Below the pieces are notes generated by a model, which was not told the origin of the DNA, searched no databases, and worked only from the letters and a program-made list of their open reading frames with translations. This document shows positions 17,569 through 26,234 of a stretch of 64,000 bases of DNA, in pieces (the stretch's first letter is position 1; the number at the start of each line of letters is the position of its first letter). The stretch comes from a virus, in the IMG/VR virus record IMGVR_UViG_3300032291_003205, positions 1 to 64,000 of that record. One strand, given 5' to 3'. The position numbers and the translations under genes are program-made.

Positions 17569-18377
17569 AATTAAAAGTAGCTCACTTTGATAAACAGGTT
17601 TTTGAAGATAAATTACAACATTTATCTCACCTGGATTTTTCTTTATTTATAGAAACAGCTCCTCAATCACAAGATGAGTTGTCTGATCTGAACATTATCT
17701 CATTCCAGGAACCAAATGAATATTTTGGACTACATGATTGGGTTATTAAGAACCAACATATATTTTCAGTTATCTTAACTCAAAATGATAAAGTATTAAA
17801 CAACTGTGATAATGCCACTTATCAACCTTTTGGACACACTTGGTTAAAACCAGACCAATACAATAAAGATCATGAGAAAAAATTTCAATTATCTCATTTG
17901 TGTGGTAAATTAAATAAAACATACGGTCATTCTTTAAGACACGAAACACTAGCCAGACAAAATGAGTTTAGTATTCCTCTTAATTTTTATGAAACTTATG
18001 GGGATCGAAACAATATTGAGGATGCTCGTTTAGGTAAAGAATTTATATTTGGAGATTCACAGTTTGGAGTAGTAATTGAAAATACTTCTTATAGAGGTTA
18101 TTTTACCGAAAAAATATTAGACTGTTTTTTATTGAAGACAATTCCGATTTACTGGGGTTGTTCGAACATAGGGGATTATTTTGATATAGACGGTATTATA
18201 ACGGTTAATAACGTAGATGATTTGATATACAAGACAAATCAATTAAATGAACGTTATTACGAAAATAGAAAAGAAATAATTGAGAAAAATTGGAAATTGG
18301 CTTTAGATTACGTAGATTACCAGCAAAACATAGTTAACACAATCACAAACATTTTTAAACACAACAAATTAATATGA
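17565..18377 (+). CDS. Alpha-1,3-fucosyltransferase-like enzyme (GT10)
   Basis: A 270-residue protein. FGVVIENTSYRGYFTEKI (from 167) and IPIYWG (193-198) are the hallmark GT10 motif with the ENxxxxxYxTEK core that binds the GDP-sugar. GT10 enzymes move L-fucose, and some relatives related 6-deoxy or 3,6-dideoxy sugars, from GDP. It sits directly upstream of a ColD/RfbH-like dehydrase and near a GDP-sugar reductase-like gene. Confidence 0.88.
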   Translation: MKLKVAHFDKQVFEDKLQHLSHLDFSLFIETAPQSQDELSDLNIISFQEPNEYFGLHDWVIKNQHIFSVILTQNDKVLNNCDNATYQPFGHTWLKPDQYNKDHEKKFQLSHLCGKLNKTYGHSLRHETLARQNEFSIPLNFYETYGDRNNIEDARLGKEFIFGDSQFGVVIENTSYRGYFTEKILDCFLLKTIPIYWGCSNIGDYFDIDGIITVNNVDDLIYKTNQLNERYYENRKEIIEKNWKLALDYVDYQQNIVNTITNIFKHNKLI

Positions 18378-19516
18378 AAAAAGTATGGTACGCCCCTTAT
18401 AAGTTTGAATCTTATGGGGAAGAAGAAATTAAAGCCGTAGAGGAATCATTACGTTCTGGATGGCTTGGAGGACAAGGTCCTAAATCAGTAGAATTTGAAG
18501 AAAAAATTGCTAAACGTTTTGGAAAAAAATATGGTGTGTTTGTTAATTCAGGCTCATCAGCATGTTTATTAGCTTTAGCAAGTTTGCAGTTACCTAAAGG
18601 TACTAAAGTAATTACACCAGCTTGTACTTTTTCAACTACATTAGCTCCTATTGTCCAATTAGGACTTAGACCTGTATTTGTTGATGTAGGACTAAACGAT
18701 TATGTAGCTAATATTGATCAAGTAATAGAGGCTGTTACTCCTGATGTAAAAGTAATTATGCTACCTAATCTAATTGGTAACAAACCAGATTGGAAAAAAC
18801 TTAAGAATGATTTAAAATTCTTAGGTAGACCTGATGTTATTTTAATTGAAGACTCAGCAGATACAGTTACTTATACTTCTGAATCAGATATTTCTACTAC
18901 CAGTTTTTATGCCTCACACGTTATTACAGCAGGTGGAACAGGTGGGATGGTAATGTTTAATAGTAAAAAATTAGTTACTGTTTGTCTTCAATTTAGAGAT
19001 TGGGGTCGTTTAGGTGGTGATTCTGAAATTATGTCTGATCGTTTTAATCATATAGTTGATGGTATTCCTTATGACCATAAATTCCTATATAGTGTTTTAG
19101 GATATAATTTTAAATCCTCAGAAATGAATGCTGCTTTTGGTTTAGTTCAATTAGAAAAATTTAAAACATTTGAACAAATCCGAAGAGCAAACGTTGAACG
19201 TTATTTAGAAAATCTTAAGGATGTAGAAGAAATTATATTACCTAATGATTCTATCAAACCTAACTGGTTAGCAATTCCAATGCAAACCGAAAGACGTTAT
19301 GAATTACTTAACTTTTTAGAAGATAATAATATTCAAACACGAGTAACATTTGCTGGAAATGTAACACGTCACCCTGCTTATAGAGAATATCTTCAAGACT
19401 TTACCAATTCAGATATTATTATGAAAAATGGTTTCTTGTTAGGTGCACACCATGGAATGACGATTGAGGATGTAGATTACGTTTGTGATAAAATTAAAGA
19501 ATTCTTTAGTAAATGA
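18374..19516 (+). CDS. DegT-family sugar 3-dehydrase-like enzyme (RfbH/ColD type)
   Basis: A 380-residue PLP-fold type I protein. VNSGSSACLLAL (58-69) and IEDSAD (158-163) are DegT/DnrJ/EryC1 motifs. At SFYASH (177-182) the catalytic Lys of the aminotransferases is replaced by His182. This is the change found in RfbH and ColD, which remove the C3 hydroxyl in 3,6-dideoxyhexose synthesis instead of transaminating. IMLPNLIGNKPDW also resembles RfbH (LGNPFDL). I therefore prefer a 3-dehydrase over an aminotransferase. Confidence 0.82.
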   Translation: MKKVWYAPYKFESYGEEEIKAVEESLRSGWLGGQGPKSVEFEEKIAKRFGKKYGVFVNSGSSACLLALASLQLPKGTKVITPACTFSTTLAPIVQLGLRPVFVDVGLNDYVANIDQVIEAVTPDVKVIMLPNLIGNKPDWKKLKNDLKFLGRPDVILIEDSADTVTYTSESDISTTSFYASHVITAGGTGGMVMFNSKKLVTVCLQFRDWGRLGGDSEIMSDRFNHIVDGIPYDHKFLYSVLGYNFKSSEMNAAFGLVQLEKFKTFEQIRRANVERYLENLKDVEEIILPNDSIKPNWLAIPMQTERRYELLNFLEDNNIQTRVTFAGNVTRHPAYREYLQDFTNSDIIMKNGFLLGAHHGMTIEDVDYVCDKIKEFFSK

Positions 19517-20124
19517 TAAATCTAAAAAACCGTATACTAGAAATTGCTTATAAAAATAAATTAAGCCATTTGGGTTCTTATTTATCTAGTTTAAGTATTA
19601 TAGAAGAAATATACAATAAAAAACACCCAGAAGACATATTTATTTTATCTTCTGGACATGCTGCCTTAGCTTTATATGTTATTTTAGAAGCATATGAAGG
19701 AAAAAATGCTGAAGAATTATTTAAAAAACATGGTGGACATCCTCATCGAAATGAAGAGGATGGATTATATTGTTCAACAGGTAGTTTAGGATTAGGCATT
19801 ACTATTGCTGTAGGTAGAGCATTAGCTAATCCTAAAAGAAAAGTATATGTTTTGATTAGTGATGGTGAATGTGCTGAAGGTAGTATATGGGAGGCTTTAA
19901 GGTTTATTCATGATCAAAATATAAAAAATATAGAAGTATATGTAAACATAAATGGATATGCTGCTTATGATAAAGTAGACTCTGAATATTTAACTAATAG
20001 ATTATTAACATTTTTACCTAATATTAATTTAAGATACACATCAGTTAACCAATATCCATTCCTAAAAGGAATAAATGCCCATTATCATGTTATGTCAGAC
20101 GAAGAATACCAATCAACACTATGA
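19513..20124 (+). CDS. Transketolase N-terminal (thiamine diphosphate) subunit
   Basis: A 203-residue protein matching the ThDP-binding domain of transketolase: LSSGHA (46-50), the acidic SDGECAEGSIWEAL (117-129) in the GDG position, and GSLGLGITIAVGRAL. It needs the pyrimidine-binding domain encoded by the next gene, which overlaps it. It is shorter than bacterial split subunits (about 270). It would transfer a two-carbon unit, probably to an NDP-sugar given the neighbours. Confidence 0.85.
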   Translation: MINLKNRILEIAYKNKLSHLGSYLSSLSIIEEIYNKKHPEDIFILSSGHAALALYVILEAYEGKNAEELFKKHGGHPHRNEEDGLYCSTGSLGLGITIAVGRALANPKRKVYVLISDGECAEGSIWEALRFIHDQNIKNIEVYVNINGYAAYDKVDSEYLTNRLLTFLPNINLRYTSVNQYPFLKGINAHYHVMSDEEYQSTL

Positions 20125-20591
20125 GAAAAGAATTTGCATCCTTACTACATTCAGCAATGTCTGAAAATGAAAATATTATTTTATTAACTGGAGATTTAGG
20201 TTATGGGTTATGGGATAGAATAAAAATTGATTATCCTGATAGATTTTATAATACATTATCTGCTGAACAATTAATGTTAGGAACAGCTATAGGGATGGCT
20301 ATGGATGGAAAAATACCTGTAGTTTATTCTATTACATCATTTGCAATTTATAGACCTTTTGAATTAATAAGAAACTATTTAAACCATGAAAATATTCCAG
20401 TAAAAATTGTAGGTGGAGGAAGAGATAAAGAATATGGTTACTTAGGTTTTTCTCATTGGGCTGAAGAAGATATTGATATTTTATCTAATTTTAAAAATTT
20501 AAATTTATTTAAACCTAAAGAATTTAACTTAAAACTATTTAATACTTTTATGTTTAATAATAAACCTTCATATTTAAACTTATCTAAATGA
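20121..20591 (+). CDS. Transketolase pyrimidine-domain subunit
   Basis: A 156-residue protein resembling the Pyr domain of transketolase: ENIILLTGDLGYGLWDRI, NTLSAEQLMLGTAIGMAM (with the Glu that activates ThDP) and KIVGGGRDKEYGYLGFSHW. The usual C-terminal swivelling domain of transketolase (another 130 residues) is absent. Coupled to the upstream subunit by an ATGA overlap. Confidence 0.8.
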   Translation: MRKEFASLLHSAMSENENIILLTGDLGYGLWDRIKIDYPDRFYNTLSAEQLMLGTAIGMAMDGKIPVVYSITSFAIYRPFELIRNYLNHENIPVKIVGGGRDKEYGYLGFSHWAEEDIDILSNFKNLNLFKPKEFNLKLFNTFMFNNKPSYLNLSK

Positions 20592-21367
20592 AAATTTTAA
20601 TTACAGGTACAAACGGTTATATAGGTAAATCCTTATATAATGCTTTAAAAGATGAGCATAATGTAACGGGTCTAACCAGAAATGATTTTGATTTAACCGA
20701 TTCATCTGAGACTTTTAATTTTTTTATAGACAAATACTTTGATGTTGTTATTCATTGTGCTGTAGTAGGTGGTAGTAGACTTAAAATGGATGATAATGAT
20801 GTTTTAGATAATAATCTAAAAATGTATTATAATCTTTTAAACAATAAATACCATTTTAATAAACTAATCCATTTAGGATCAGGAGCAGAAATACACCAAC
20901 AAAATACTTTGTATGGATTAAGTAAACACGTTATAAGAACTTCATTACTAAATCAAGATAATTGTTATAATTTAAGAATATTTGCTGTATTTGATGAGAA
21001 TGAATTAGAAACTAGATTTATAAAAACAAACATTAAAAAATATTTAAATAAACAACCTATAGAAATTTTTCATAATAAAAAGATGGATTTCTTTTATATG
21101 GAAGACTTGGTTATGTTAATAAAGTTTTGTATATTTAACGATAATTTACCTAAAGAAATAAATTGTAATTATAATTATACTCCTTACATGTTGGATATAG
21201 CTGATATAATTAATGGTTTAGATTCTTATAAAATAGATATTAAAAATATTTCTCAAAAAACATTTGTTGAAAACTATTGTGGAGATTTTACAAATCTAAA
21301 TATAAATTTTATTGGGTTAGAACAAGGTATAAAAAACGTTTATAATAAATTAAAAAATGAACATTAA
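20588..21367 (+). CDS. NDP-sugar epimerase/reductase (extended SDR)
   Basis: A 259-residue extended short-chain dehydrogenase. The NAD(P) motif is GTNGYIG (7-13), and the catalytic YxxxK is Tyr109/Lys113 with Ser98 in GSGAE. Overall it resembles GDP-fucose synthase and GDP-colitose synthase (ColC), which follow a dehydrase and epimerise/reduce the 4-keto sugar. With the RfbH/ColD-like enzyme and the GT10 gene this would give a route to a deoxyhexose; the first steps would need host GDP-mannose dehydratase. Confidence 0.82.
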   Translation: MKILITGTNGYIGKSLYNALKDEHNVTGLTRNDFDLTDSSETFNFFIDKYFDVVIHCAVVGGSRLKMDDNDVLDNNLKMYYNLLNNKYHFNKLIHLGSGAEIHQQNTLYGLSKHVIRTSLLNQDNCYNLRIFAVFDENELETRFIKTNIKKYLNKQPIEIFHNKKMDFFYMEDLVMLIKFCIFNDNLPKEINCNYNYTPYMLDIADIINGLDSYKIDIKNISQKTFVENYCGDFTNLNINFIGLEQGIKNVYNKLKNEH

Positions 21368-22310
21368 AATTACAAGCCATATTATGCCTTGGGACATTGA
21401 TTATGCCTTATTAATGTTTACCCAATTAAAAAAATCCAAATACCATCTTCCAGATGATGTAACTGTAACTTTAGATGTTGAACTAAACCTTACAAGTTAT
21501 TTATATAATTGGGAAGAAAGCAAATTGCCTAAAGATTATTTCATTGATAAATTTAATAATTTGCTTTTATTATTAAAAGATTATAAAGTAGATAGTAAAA
21601 TATATGAGGGAAATGAGTTATATGGACATTTAAATCAACAACGAAATGCAATATCTCCTGAAGTAGATTTTTACATGAACATATGTCCTGATATTTACTT
21701 TAGTGAATTTGCTTTAACATATTTGATAGAATCAGCTAAACAAGTTAATAATAAGTATTTTGTTATTACCCCTCAAATTTCCAAAGTTGGAGATTCTAGT
21801 TGGGACGAAATAACAAATTCAGAGCTTGTAAACATCCCATACTCAGATTATCTTAAAGTTGATATTTTTGATGTAAGACATATTAACAAATATTCTAATC
21901 AAGAAAAACAATTATATTCAACTAAAAATAGTAAATGGGCTGGGTGGTTTGATCTTTATAATAAAGCATTTTATGAAGAACTATGTCCCTATTTAGAGGA
22001 ATGGAATGGATATGGTCCTTGGGATCATTATTCTATTATAATATCTGATGTAGCTAAATCTGCCGGGGTTGATTTTCAACAATATGTTGTTCAAGGAGAA
22101 ATAATTTGGATGTATCCCTCTGGACCATTATTAAAAGATGGAGCTGATGGATTTACTAAATACTACAGAGATAGATTAAAAACAAATGATATTCCAAGTC
22201 AAAGAGCTGAATTTGAAGCCAAGATGCCAGAATATATAAATAAAAGTATATCAATTCTAAAACAAAAAAATATATTACCGGAACAATTAAATGTAAGTTT
22301 TAAACAATAA
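21357..22310 (+). CDS. Probable glycosyltransferase-like protein of unknown family
   Basis: A 317-residue protein. ITSHIMPWDIDYALLMFTQL at the N-terminus and EVDFYMNICPDIYFSE in the middle, and Trp-rich WAGWFDLYNKAFYEE, suggest a GT-A-like fold with a possible D-x-x motif, but I see no clear DxD. The position within the sugar cluster is the main argument for a glycan role. It overlaps the upstream gene by 11 bases. Confidence 0.5.
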   Translation: MNIKITSHIMPWDIDYALLMFTQLKKSKYHLPDDVTVTLDVELNLTSYLYNWEESKLPKDYFIDKFNNLLLLLKDYKVDSKIYEGNELYGHLNQQRNAISPEVDFYMNICPDIYFSEFALTYLIESAKQVNNKYFVITPQISKVGDSSWDEITNSELVNIPYSDYLKVDIFDVRHINKYSNQEKQLYSTKNSKWAGWFDLYNKAFYEELCPYLEEWNGYGPWDHYSIIISDVAKSAGVDFQQYVVQGEIIWMYPSGPLLKDGADGFTKYYRDRLKTNDIPSQRAEFEAKMPEYINKSISILKQKNILPEQLNVSFKQ

Positions 22311-22313
22311 AAT

Positions 22314-22883
22314 ATGGCACATAGAGAACAAATAGAGTACGTAAACAGGGTTAAAGATAAATTCCCTACGTTTTTTCAAAACCAAAAAGTTTTAGGTATA
22401 GGTACCTTTAATGTTTGTGGTACTGAAGATGAATTTTTTAATGATTGTGATTATCAAGGATTAGATCTAGGACCAGGACCTGGAGTGGATATTGTATGTC
22501 CTGCTCAAGATTATGATGCACCTGATAATTCATATGATGTTATTATTTCATGTGAGTGTTTTGAACACAATCCATTCTATAAAGAAACAATCCAAAACGC
22601 TTATAGAATATTAAAACCAGGAGGCATGTTTTTATTTACATGTGCTACAACAGGTAGACCAGTTCATGGAACAGCTTCGTTAGAGGAAGAAAGTAAAATG
22701 AAATGGGAAAATTGGAAAACAATGCCTAATGTTGTAAAAGAAAATTGGGATAATGATTACTATAAAAACCTAACAGAAGAAGACATCAGAGAATGTATTG
22801 ATATTGATGCCTCATTTAGTGAATATAAGTTTGAAGTAGAAACAAACCATTGCGATTTGTTTTTCTGGGGATTTAAAAAGTAA
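22314..22883 (+). CDS. SAM-dependent methyltransferase
   Basis: A 189-residue class I methyltransferase. KVLGIGTF and GLDLGPGPGVDIV provide the SAM-binding strand ends, YDVIISCECFEHNP is motif IV-like, and RILKPGGMFLFTC is the familiar post-motif. It probably methylates a sugar or other small molecule of the glycan pathway; it does not resemble DNA methylases (no NPPY or PC motif). Confidence 0.82.
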   Translation: MAHREQIEYVNRVKDKFPTFFQNQKVLGIGTFNVCGTEDEFFNDCDYQGLDLGPGPGVDIVCPAQDYDAPDNSYDVIISCECFEHNPFYKETIQNAYRILKPGGMFLFTCATTGRPVHGTASLEEESKMKWENWKTMPNVVKENWDNDYYKNLTEEDIRECIDIDASFSEYKFEVETNHCDLFFWGFKK

Positions 22884-22886
22884 TAT

Positions 22887-23870
22887 ATGAGAGTTTCATT
22901 CGTTATTCCTGTTGTAAATAATTTTAAATACACAAAGTATGTGTATGATAATTTAAGGAAATACTATCCAAACGATGAAATTGTTATTTCTGATGGAGGA
23001 AGTACTGATGAAACTATAGATTATTTTAGTAATATTGAAGACAATAATTTAATATTATTAAATAATGGGTCTTGTAATTTAGCTAAAAACTATAATATTG
23101 CTGTTGAAAATTCTACTAGTGAGGTTATCATATTATTACATAATGATATGTTTATTCCTCCTAACTTTAAAGATAAAATACTAAAAGATTTAACCCCAAA
23201 CAACATTGTAACATATACTAGAATTGAACCCCCTATCTTTCCAGGTGAATCATCAGGTAAATTAGTAAGAAATTTTGGTAACGATATTAATGAATTAAAA
23301 CAAGAAGAATTTATTAAGTTTGCTGAAAATTATAATATAAAAACTGATGGTGGGGGTCAATTGTTTTTTGCTTGTTACAAAAATAATTACCTAAAATTAG
23401 ATGAAGTAACTTATCACCCACCTCAAATGTGGTGTTCGGATGATGATATTCACTTACGTTTTATTTTAAAAGGATTAGATAAAGTTGTAAGTAGTGCTTG
23501 TGTTTATCATTTTGTAAGTAAAACTTCCAGAACAGGTGAATATAAGGAAGGTGAAATAATATCTAATAAAAACTTCCTTCGCAAGTGGGGATTTAGAAAA
23601 TCTAACTACAATGTAGTTTATAATAAAAAATTTATTTCTAATGTAGTATTAGATGATGAAACTAGAGAAGTTTTAGGATGTTTTTTTAACGGTGGGGAGG
23701 ATATTATTGTAGAACTAAATAATAATTTCAATGATGATGATTATAGTTATATTCAACAATTAAATGACATTGTAAAACAAACAAACGATACAGGAACATT
23801 TGAGTTAGGAAATCTAACCATTACCGTCAACTCATTAGAAGAACAACAAAATAAATATATTATACTATGA
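22887..23870 (+). CDS. Glycosyltransferase family 2
   Basis: A 327-residue GT-A enzyme. VSFVIPVVNNFKYTKYVYDNL, ISDGGSTDETI and IILLHNDMFIPP are typical GT2 elements. SDDDIHLRFIL (about 190-200) is the base/acceptor motif. The last 80 residues have no recognisable fold. It closes the glycan island; its stop overlaps the next small gene. Confidence 0.88.
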   Translation: MRVSFVIPVVNNFKYTKYVYDNLRKYYPNDEIVISDGGSTDETIDYFSNIEDNNLILLNNGSCNLAKNYNIAVENSTSEVIILLHNDMFIPPNFKDKILKDLTPNNIVTYTRIEPPIFPGESSGKLVRNFGNDINELKQEEFIKFAENYNIKTDGGGQLFFACYKNNYLKLDEVTYHPPQMWCSDDDIHLRFILKGLDKVVSSACVYHFVSKTSRTGEYKEGEIISNKNFLRKWGFRKSNYNVVYNKKFISNVVLDDETREVLGCFFNGGEDIIVELNNNFNDDDYSYIQQLNDIVKQTNDTGTFELGNLTITVNSLEEQQNKYIIL

Positions 23871-24025
23871 TATTCAAATTTTATAGCAGAAACGATAAAA
23901 ATCAAGAAACAATTGGTCGTATAATCACCTCCTCAAGGTTACAAGCAGCTAAATTGTTTGCCGAACGTAAACAATTACCACTAAAAGAATTCTTGAAAAT
24001 ATTTGGTGTAACAACTATCCTATGA
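23867..24025 (+). CDS. Small conserved phage protein, 52 aa
   Basis: A 52-residue basic protein (MIFKFYSRNDKNQETIGRI, then LFAERKQLPLKEFLKIF). Overlap with the preceding stop (ATGA) and with the next start supports it. I recall a similar short protein in T4-like marine phages. Function unknown. Confidence 0.65.
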   Translation: MIFKFYSRNDKNQETIGRIITSSRLQAAKLFAERKQLPLKEFLKIFGVTTIL

Positions 24026-24399
24026 AAAATTTTGGTAAAAATCTAAAAGTTCAACCTAAAAAACGAGAGTTAAACGAAAAAGATACGTTTATTGACCTTA
24101 TCGATATTTTTGATAATTGCAATATGCGTACCGAGGAATTAGAGGGTAATTTTATGTTTAATATTTCATCTTATGATGAGCCATTTTATATAATGATAGA
24201 AAATTTATTTTTATTACATTATGGTGAGTGGAAAACAGATATTATATTGTGGTGGATTTATGATAGGTTTAATGAGGAAGGCAATATATCACCTATTGAA
24301 TTTAATGACCACGATACAAACTCTCAAGAAGAAGTATTAGTAGAAACACCAGAACAACTCTGGAACTTTTTAAAACGAATTGATAAATTAAAAAAATAA
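24022..24399 (+). CDS. Unknown protein, 125 aa
   Basis: A 125-residue acidic protein with a basic N-terminus (KNLKVQPKKRELNEKD) and an aromatic middle (LHYGEWKTDIILWWIYDRF). No family recognised. It lies in a run of small genes that follows the glycan island. Confidence 0.6.
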   Translation: MKNFGKNLKVQPKKRELNEKDTFIDLIDIFDNCNMRTEELEGNFMFNISSYDEPFYIMIENLFLLHYGEWKTDIILWWIYDRFNEEGNISPIEFNDHDTNSQEEVLVETPEQLWNFLKRIDKLKK

Positions 24400-24402
24400 A
24401 AT

Positions 24403-24708
24403 ATGGTTATAAGACATTGTACCGGGTGTGGAGAGCAAATTCACCCCAAACGTTTAGAAATTATGCCTACAACAACTCGTTGTGTAGCATGTTCAACAGT
24501 ACAGAAAAAAGGAGCAGTAACAATTATGAAGGGTGAAGGTGATCATACTTGGGTAGAAACAATTCATTTAGAACATGATGAGTTTAAAAAGTATATGGAG
24601 GCAGAAAATAAGCTACGTAAAAACGGAGCAGCCTTATTAGACACCCCAGAAACACCTACAGAGGTTCCCTTTGGATTCAGTGAAACTAAATTAGAAAAAA
24701 ATGCCTAA
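24403..24708 (+). CDS. TraR/DksA-type zinc-finger protein
   Basis: A 101-residue protein. HCTGCGEQIHPKRLEIMP then TRCVAC (Cys6, Cys9, Cys27, Cys30) is the DksA/TraR C4 zinc finger, normally at the C-terminus but here at the N-terminus, without the coiled coil that inserts into RNA polymerase. A transcription role is possible but not certain. It overlaps the next gene by 8 bases. Confidence 0.65.
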   Translation: MVIRHCTGCGEQIHPKRLEIMPTTTRCVACSTVQKKGAVTIMKGEGDHTWVETIHLEHDEFKKYMEAENKLRKNGAALLDTPETPTEVPFGFSETKLEKNA

Positions 24709-25345
24709 GGCTCGTCCTTTAAGCCATGAGATGATAAGAGCAGCTGTTGCTAAAACTAAAAGTAATAAGGCAGCAGCAAGATACCTCAATTGTAGCTATA
24801 TTCACTATAAAAAGTGGGCTAAAACATATGATGCTACAGAACCTGGTTATGCTAATATATTTGAACAACACAAAAATCAATCAGGTAAAGGTATACCTAA
24901 GTTTTTAAGCAATGGTAGCCCTAGAAAGGATTTTGCCTTATTAGATTTAATAGAAGGTAGAATCGATCCATCATCCTTTAATCCAGCTAAAATTAAGTAC
25001 CGCTTAATTCAAGAGGGTTATATACAAGAGGAATGTACTACCTGTGGGTTCCATGAACGTAGGGTATTAGATTATAAAATGCCCTTAATCATGCACTTTA
25101 AAGATGGTAATAAACAACATTACCGGCTTGAAAATATACAATTACTATGTTACAATTGTTATTATCTTCAGATTGGGGATTTATTTACAGGTAAACAACT
25201 TGAGGGGATGGAAGATCATGTATCTAAAAATGAATCTAAAGTGGATTGGGAAGTAGATTCTTATACTGAACAACGACTTAAAGAATTAGGATTATATGAT
25301 TCTAAACCAGTTGATGATGGTAGTGAATATATTTCTCGTTTTTAA
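24701..25345 (+). CDS. HNH-fold-like protein with N-terminal helix-turn-helix
   Basis: A 214-residue protein. SNKAAARYLNCSYIHYKKWAK (about 26-45) looks like a helix-turn-helix. The C-terminal half has ECTTCGFHERR, then LIMHFKDGN, RLENIQLLCYNCYYL, which follows the layout of zinc HNH nucleases (C..C, H-DGN, LENLQLLCxNCH), but the second catalytic His region is altered (NCYYL instead of NCH). It is either a divergent nuclease or a DNA-binding derivative. Confidence 0.6.
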   Translation: MPKARPLSHEMIRAAVAKTKSNKAAARYLNCSYIHYKKWAKTYDATEPGYANIFEQHKNQSGKGIPKFLSNGSPRKDFALLDLIEGRIDPSSFNPAKIKYRLIQEGYIQEECTTCGFHERRVLDYKMPLIMHFKDGNKQHYRLENIQLLCYNCYYLQIGDLFTGKQLEGMEDHVSKNESKVDWEVDSYTEQRLKELGLYDSKPVDDGSEYISRF

Positions 25346-25354
25346 TATTTATTA
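25345..25354 (+). promoter_or_regulatory. ATATTTATTA motif, candidate late-type promoter
   Basis: Variant of the short motif directly before the 25357 start. Confidence 0.35.
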
Positions 25355-25356
25355 AT

Positions 25357-25542
25357 ATGGTTAAAAAAATACCATTACTGAAAAAGGGTAAGCATAAAAA
25401 ACACGATGCTATTGTAAACGATTTTGAAGCACAAAAAAATAAACATCTTGAAAAACTTGCTACAAAGAGCTTGTCTGAGCAAGAGAAATTTAGTAAATTA
25501 AAGGAAAAGAACATTAAAACAGATTTTTTTAAATTATTTTAA
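25357..25542 (+). CDS. Small basic protein, 61 aa
   Basis: A 61-residue Lys-rich helical protein (KKGKHKKHD...SLSEQEKFSKLKEKN), function unknown. It could bind nucleic acid or act in head assembly; no motif decides. Confidence 0.55.
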   Translation: MVKKIPLLKKGKHKKHDAIVNDFEAQKNKHLEKLATKSLSEQEKFSKLKEKNIKTDFFKLF

Positions 25543-25544
25543 CC

Positions 25545-25877
25545 ATGGTAGCAGAAATCACATTAAACAACTCAGACGAATTCCAAGAATTGGTAGACCA
25601 AAAAGATTTTAGAATATCTAAAGCAATTGTAGAGGGTATTTTAGATAACATTAACTCAAAGAAAAAACACGTACATGTTTTATCCGTTACTTGTCTTGAA
25701 GACGATCAGATATATGATATTACAGTCGAACGTAGGCACTTTGCTGAAACCTTAGAGGAAAATTTACCTTACTACATTAGAGAGGAACAATATGAGGATT
25801 GTCGACGTATTGTAAGCACAATTAATGAGTTAAAAAATCCTATAGTTAAACAAAGAGGTAGACCAAAGAAATCTTAA
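25545..25877 (+). CDS. Unknown protein with AT-hook-like tail
   Basis: A 110-residue protein with ITLNNSDEFQELV and a beta-strand/helix pattern, ending KQRGRPKKS. RGRPKK is the core of an AT-hook, which binds the minor groove of AT-rich DNA such as this genome. Function unknown. Confidence 0.6.
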   Translation: MVAEITLNNSDEFQELVDQKDFRISKAIVEGILDNINSKKKHVHVLSVTCLEDDQIYDITVERRHFAETLEENLPYYIREEQYEDCRRIVSTINELKNPIVKQRGRPKKS

Positions 25878-25883
25878 TTTAAC

Positions 25884-25916
25884 TTGGCAAGTCAAAATCT
25901 TGTCATTATATTCCAC
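25884..25916 (+). promoter_or_regulatory. TTGG-N19-TATATT promoter
   Basis: TTGG at 25884-25887 and TATATTCCAC at 25907-25916, 19 bases between boxes. The first in-frame ATG downstream is 25932, which I take as the start of the next gene. TTG at 25884 is part of this element, not a start. Confidence 0.65.
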
Positions 25917-25931
25917 TCAAAAATAAATGTT

Positions 25932-26234
25932 ATGAAAAATTTAATCACAGAAGAGTTCAAAGAAAAATTCAAAGCAGCATTTGCTCGCTTTATGAACATT
26001 ACTATTGTAGCATCAACTTTGATTGCTGGTTTTGGTTTGGGTTACTATTTCCAAGAATTAAAAATGAAACCTAAAGCTGTTAACGAAACTATCCTAAATA
26101 AAGAAGTTAGGATTGCTGTTGATAGTGAAAGTAAGCTTATTGTTATGGATAGAAAAACAGGTCAGTATGTTATTTACAGTGACTCAGTTGGTAAAGCTAT
26201 CTTTAACATGTATGCTACTAAAATCGTTCAATAA
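25932..26234 (+). CDS. Single-pass membrane protein, 100 aa
   Basis: A 100-residue protein. A basic N-terminus (EEFKEKFKAAFARF) leads into one membrane segment (about 19-37, ITIVASTLIAGFGLGYYF), then a soluble domain (VRIAVDSESKLIVMDRKTGQYVIYSD). It is coupled by TAATG to the lytic transglycosylase, so it may assist lysis or the cell-wall step of infection. Confidence 0.6.
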   Translation: MKNLITEEFKEKFKAAFARFMNITIVASTLIAGFGLGYYFQELKMKPKAVNETILNKEVRIAVDSESKLIVMDRKTGQYVIYSDSVGKAIFNMYATKIVQ

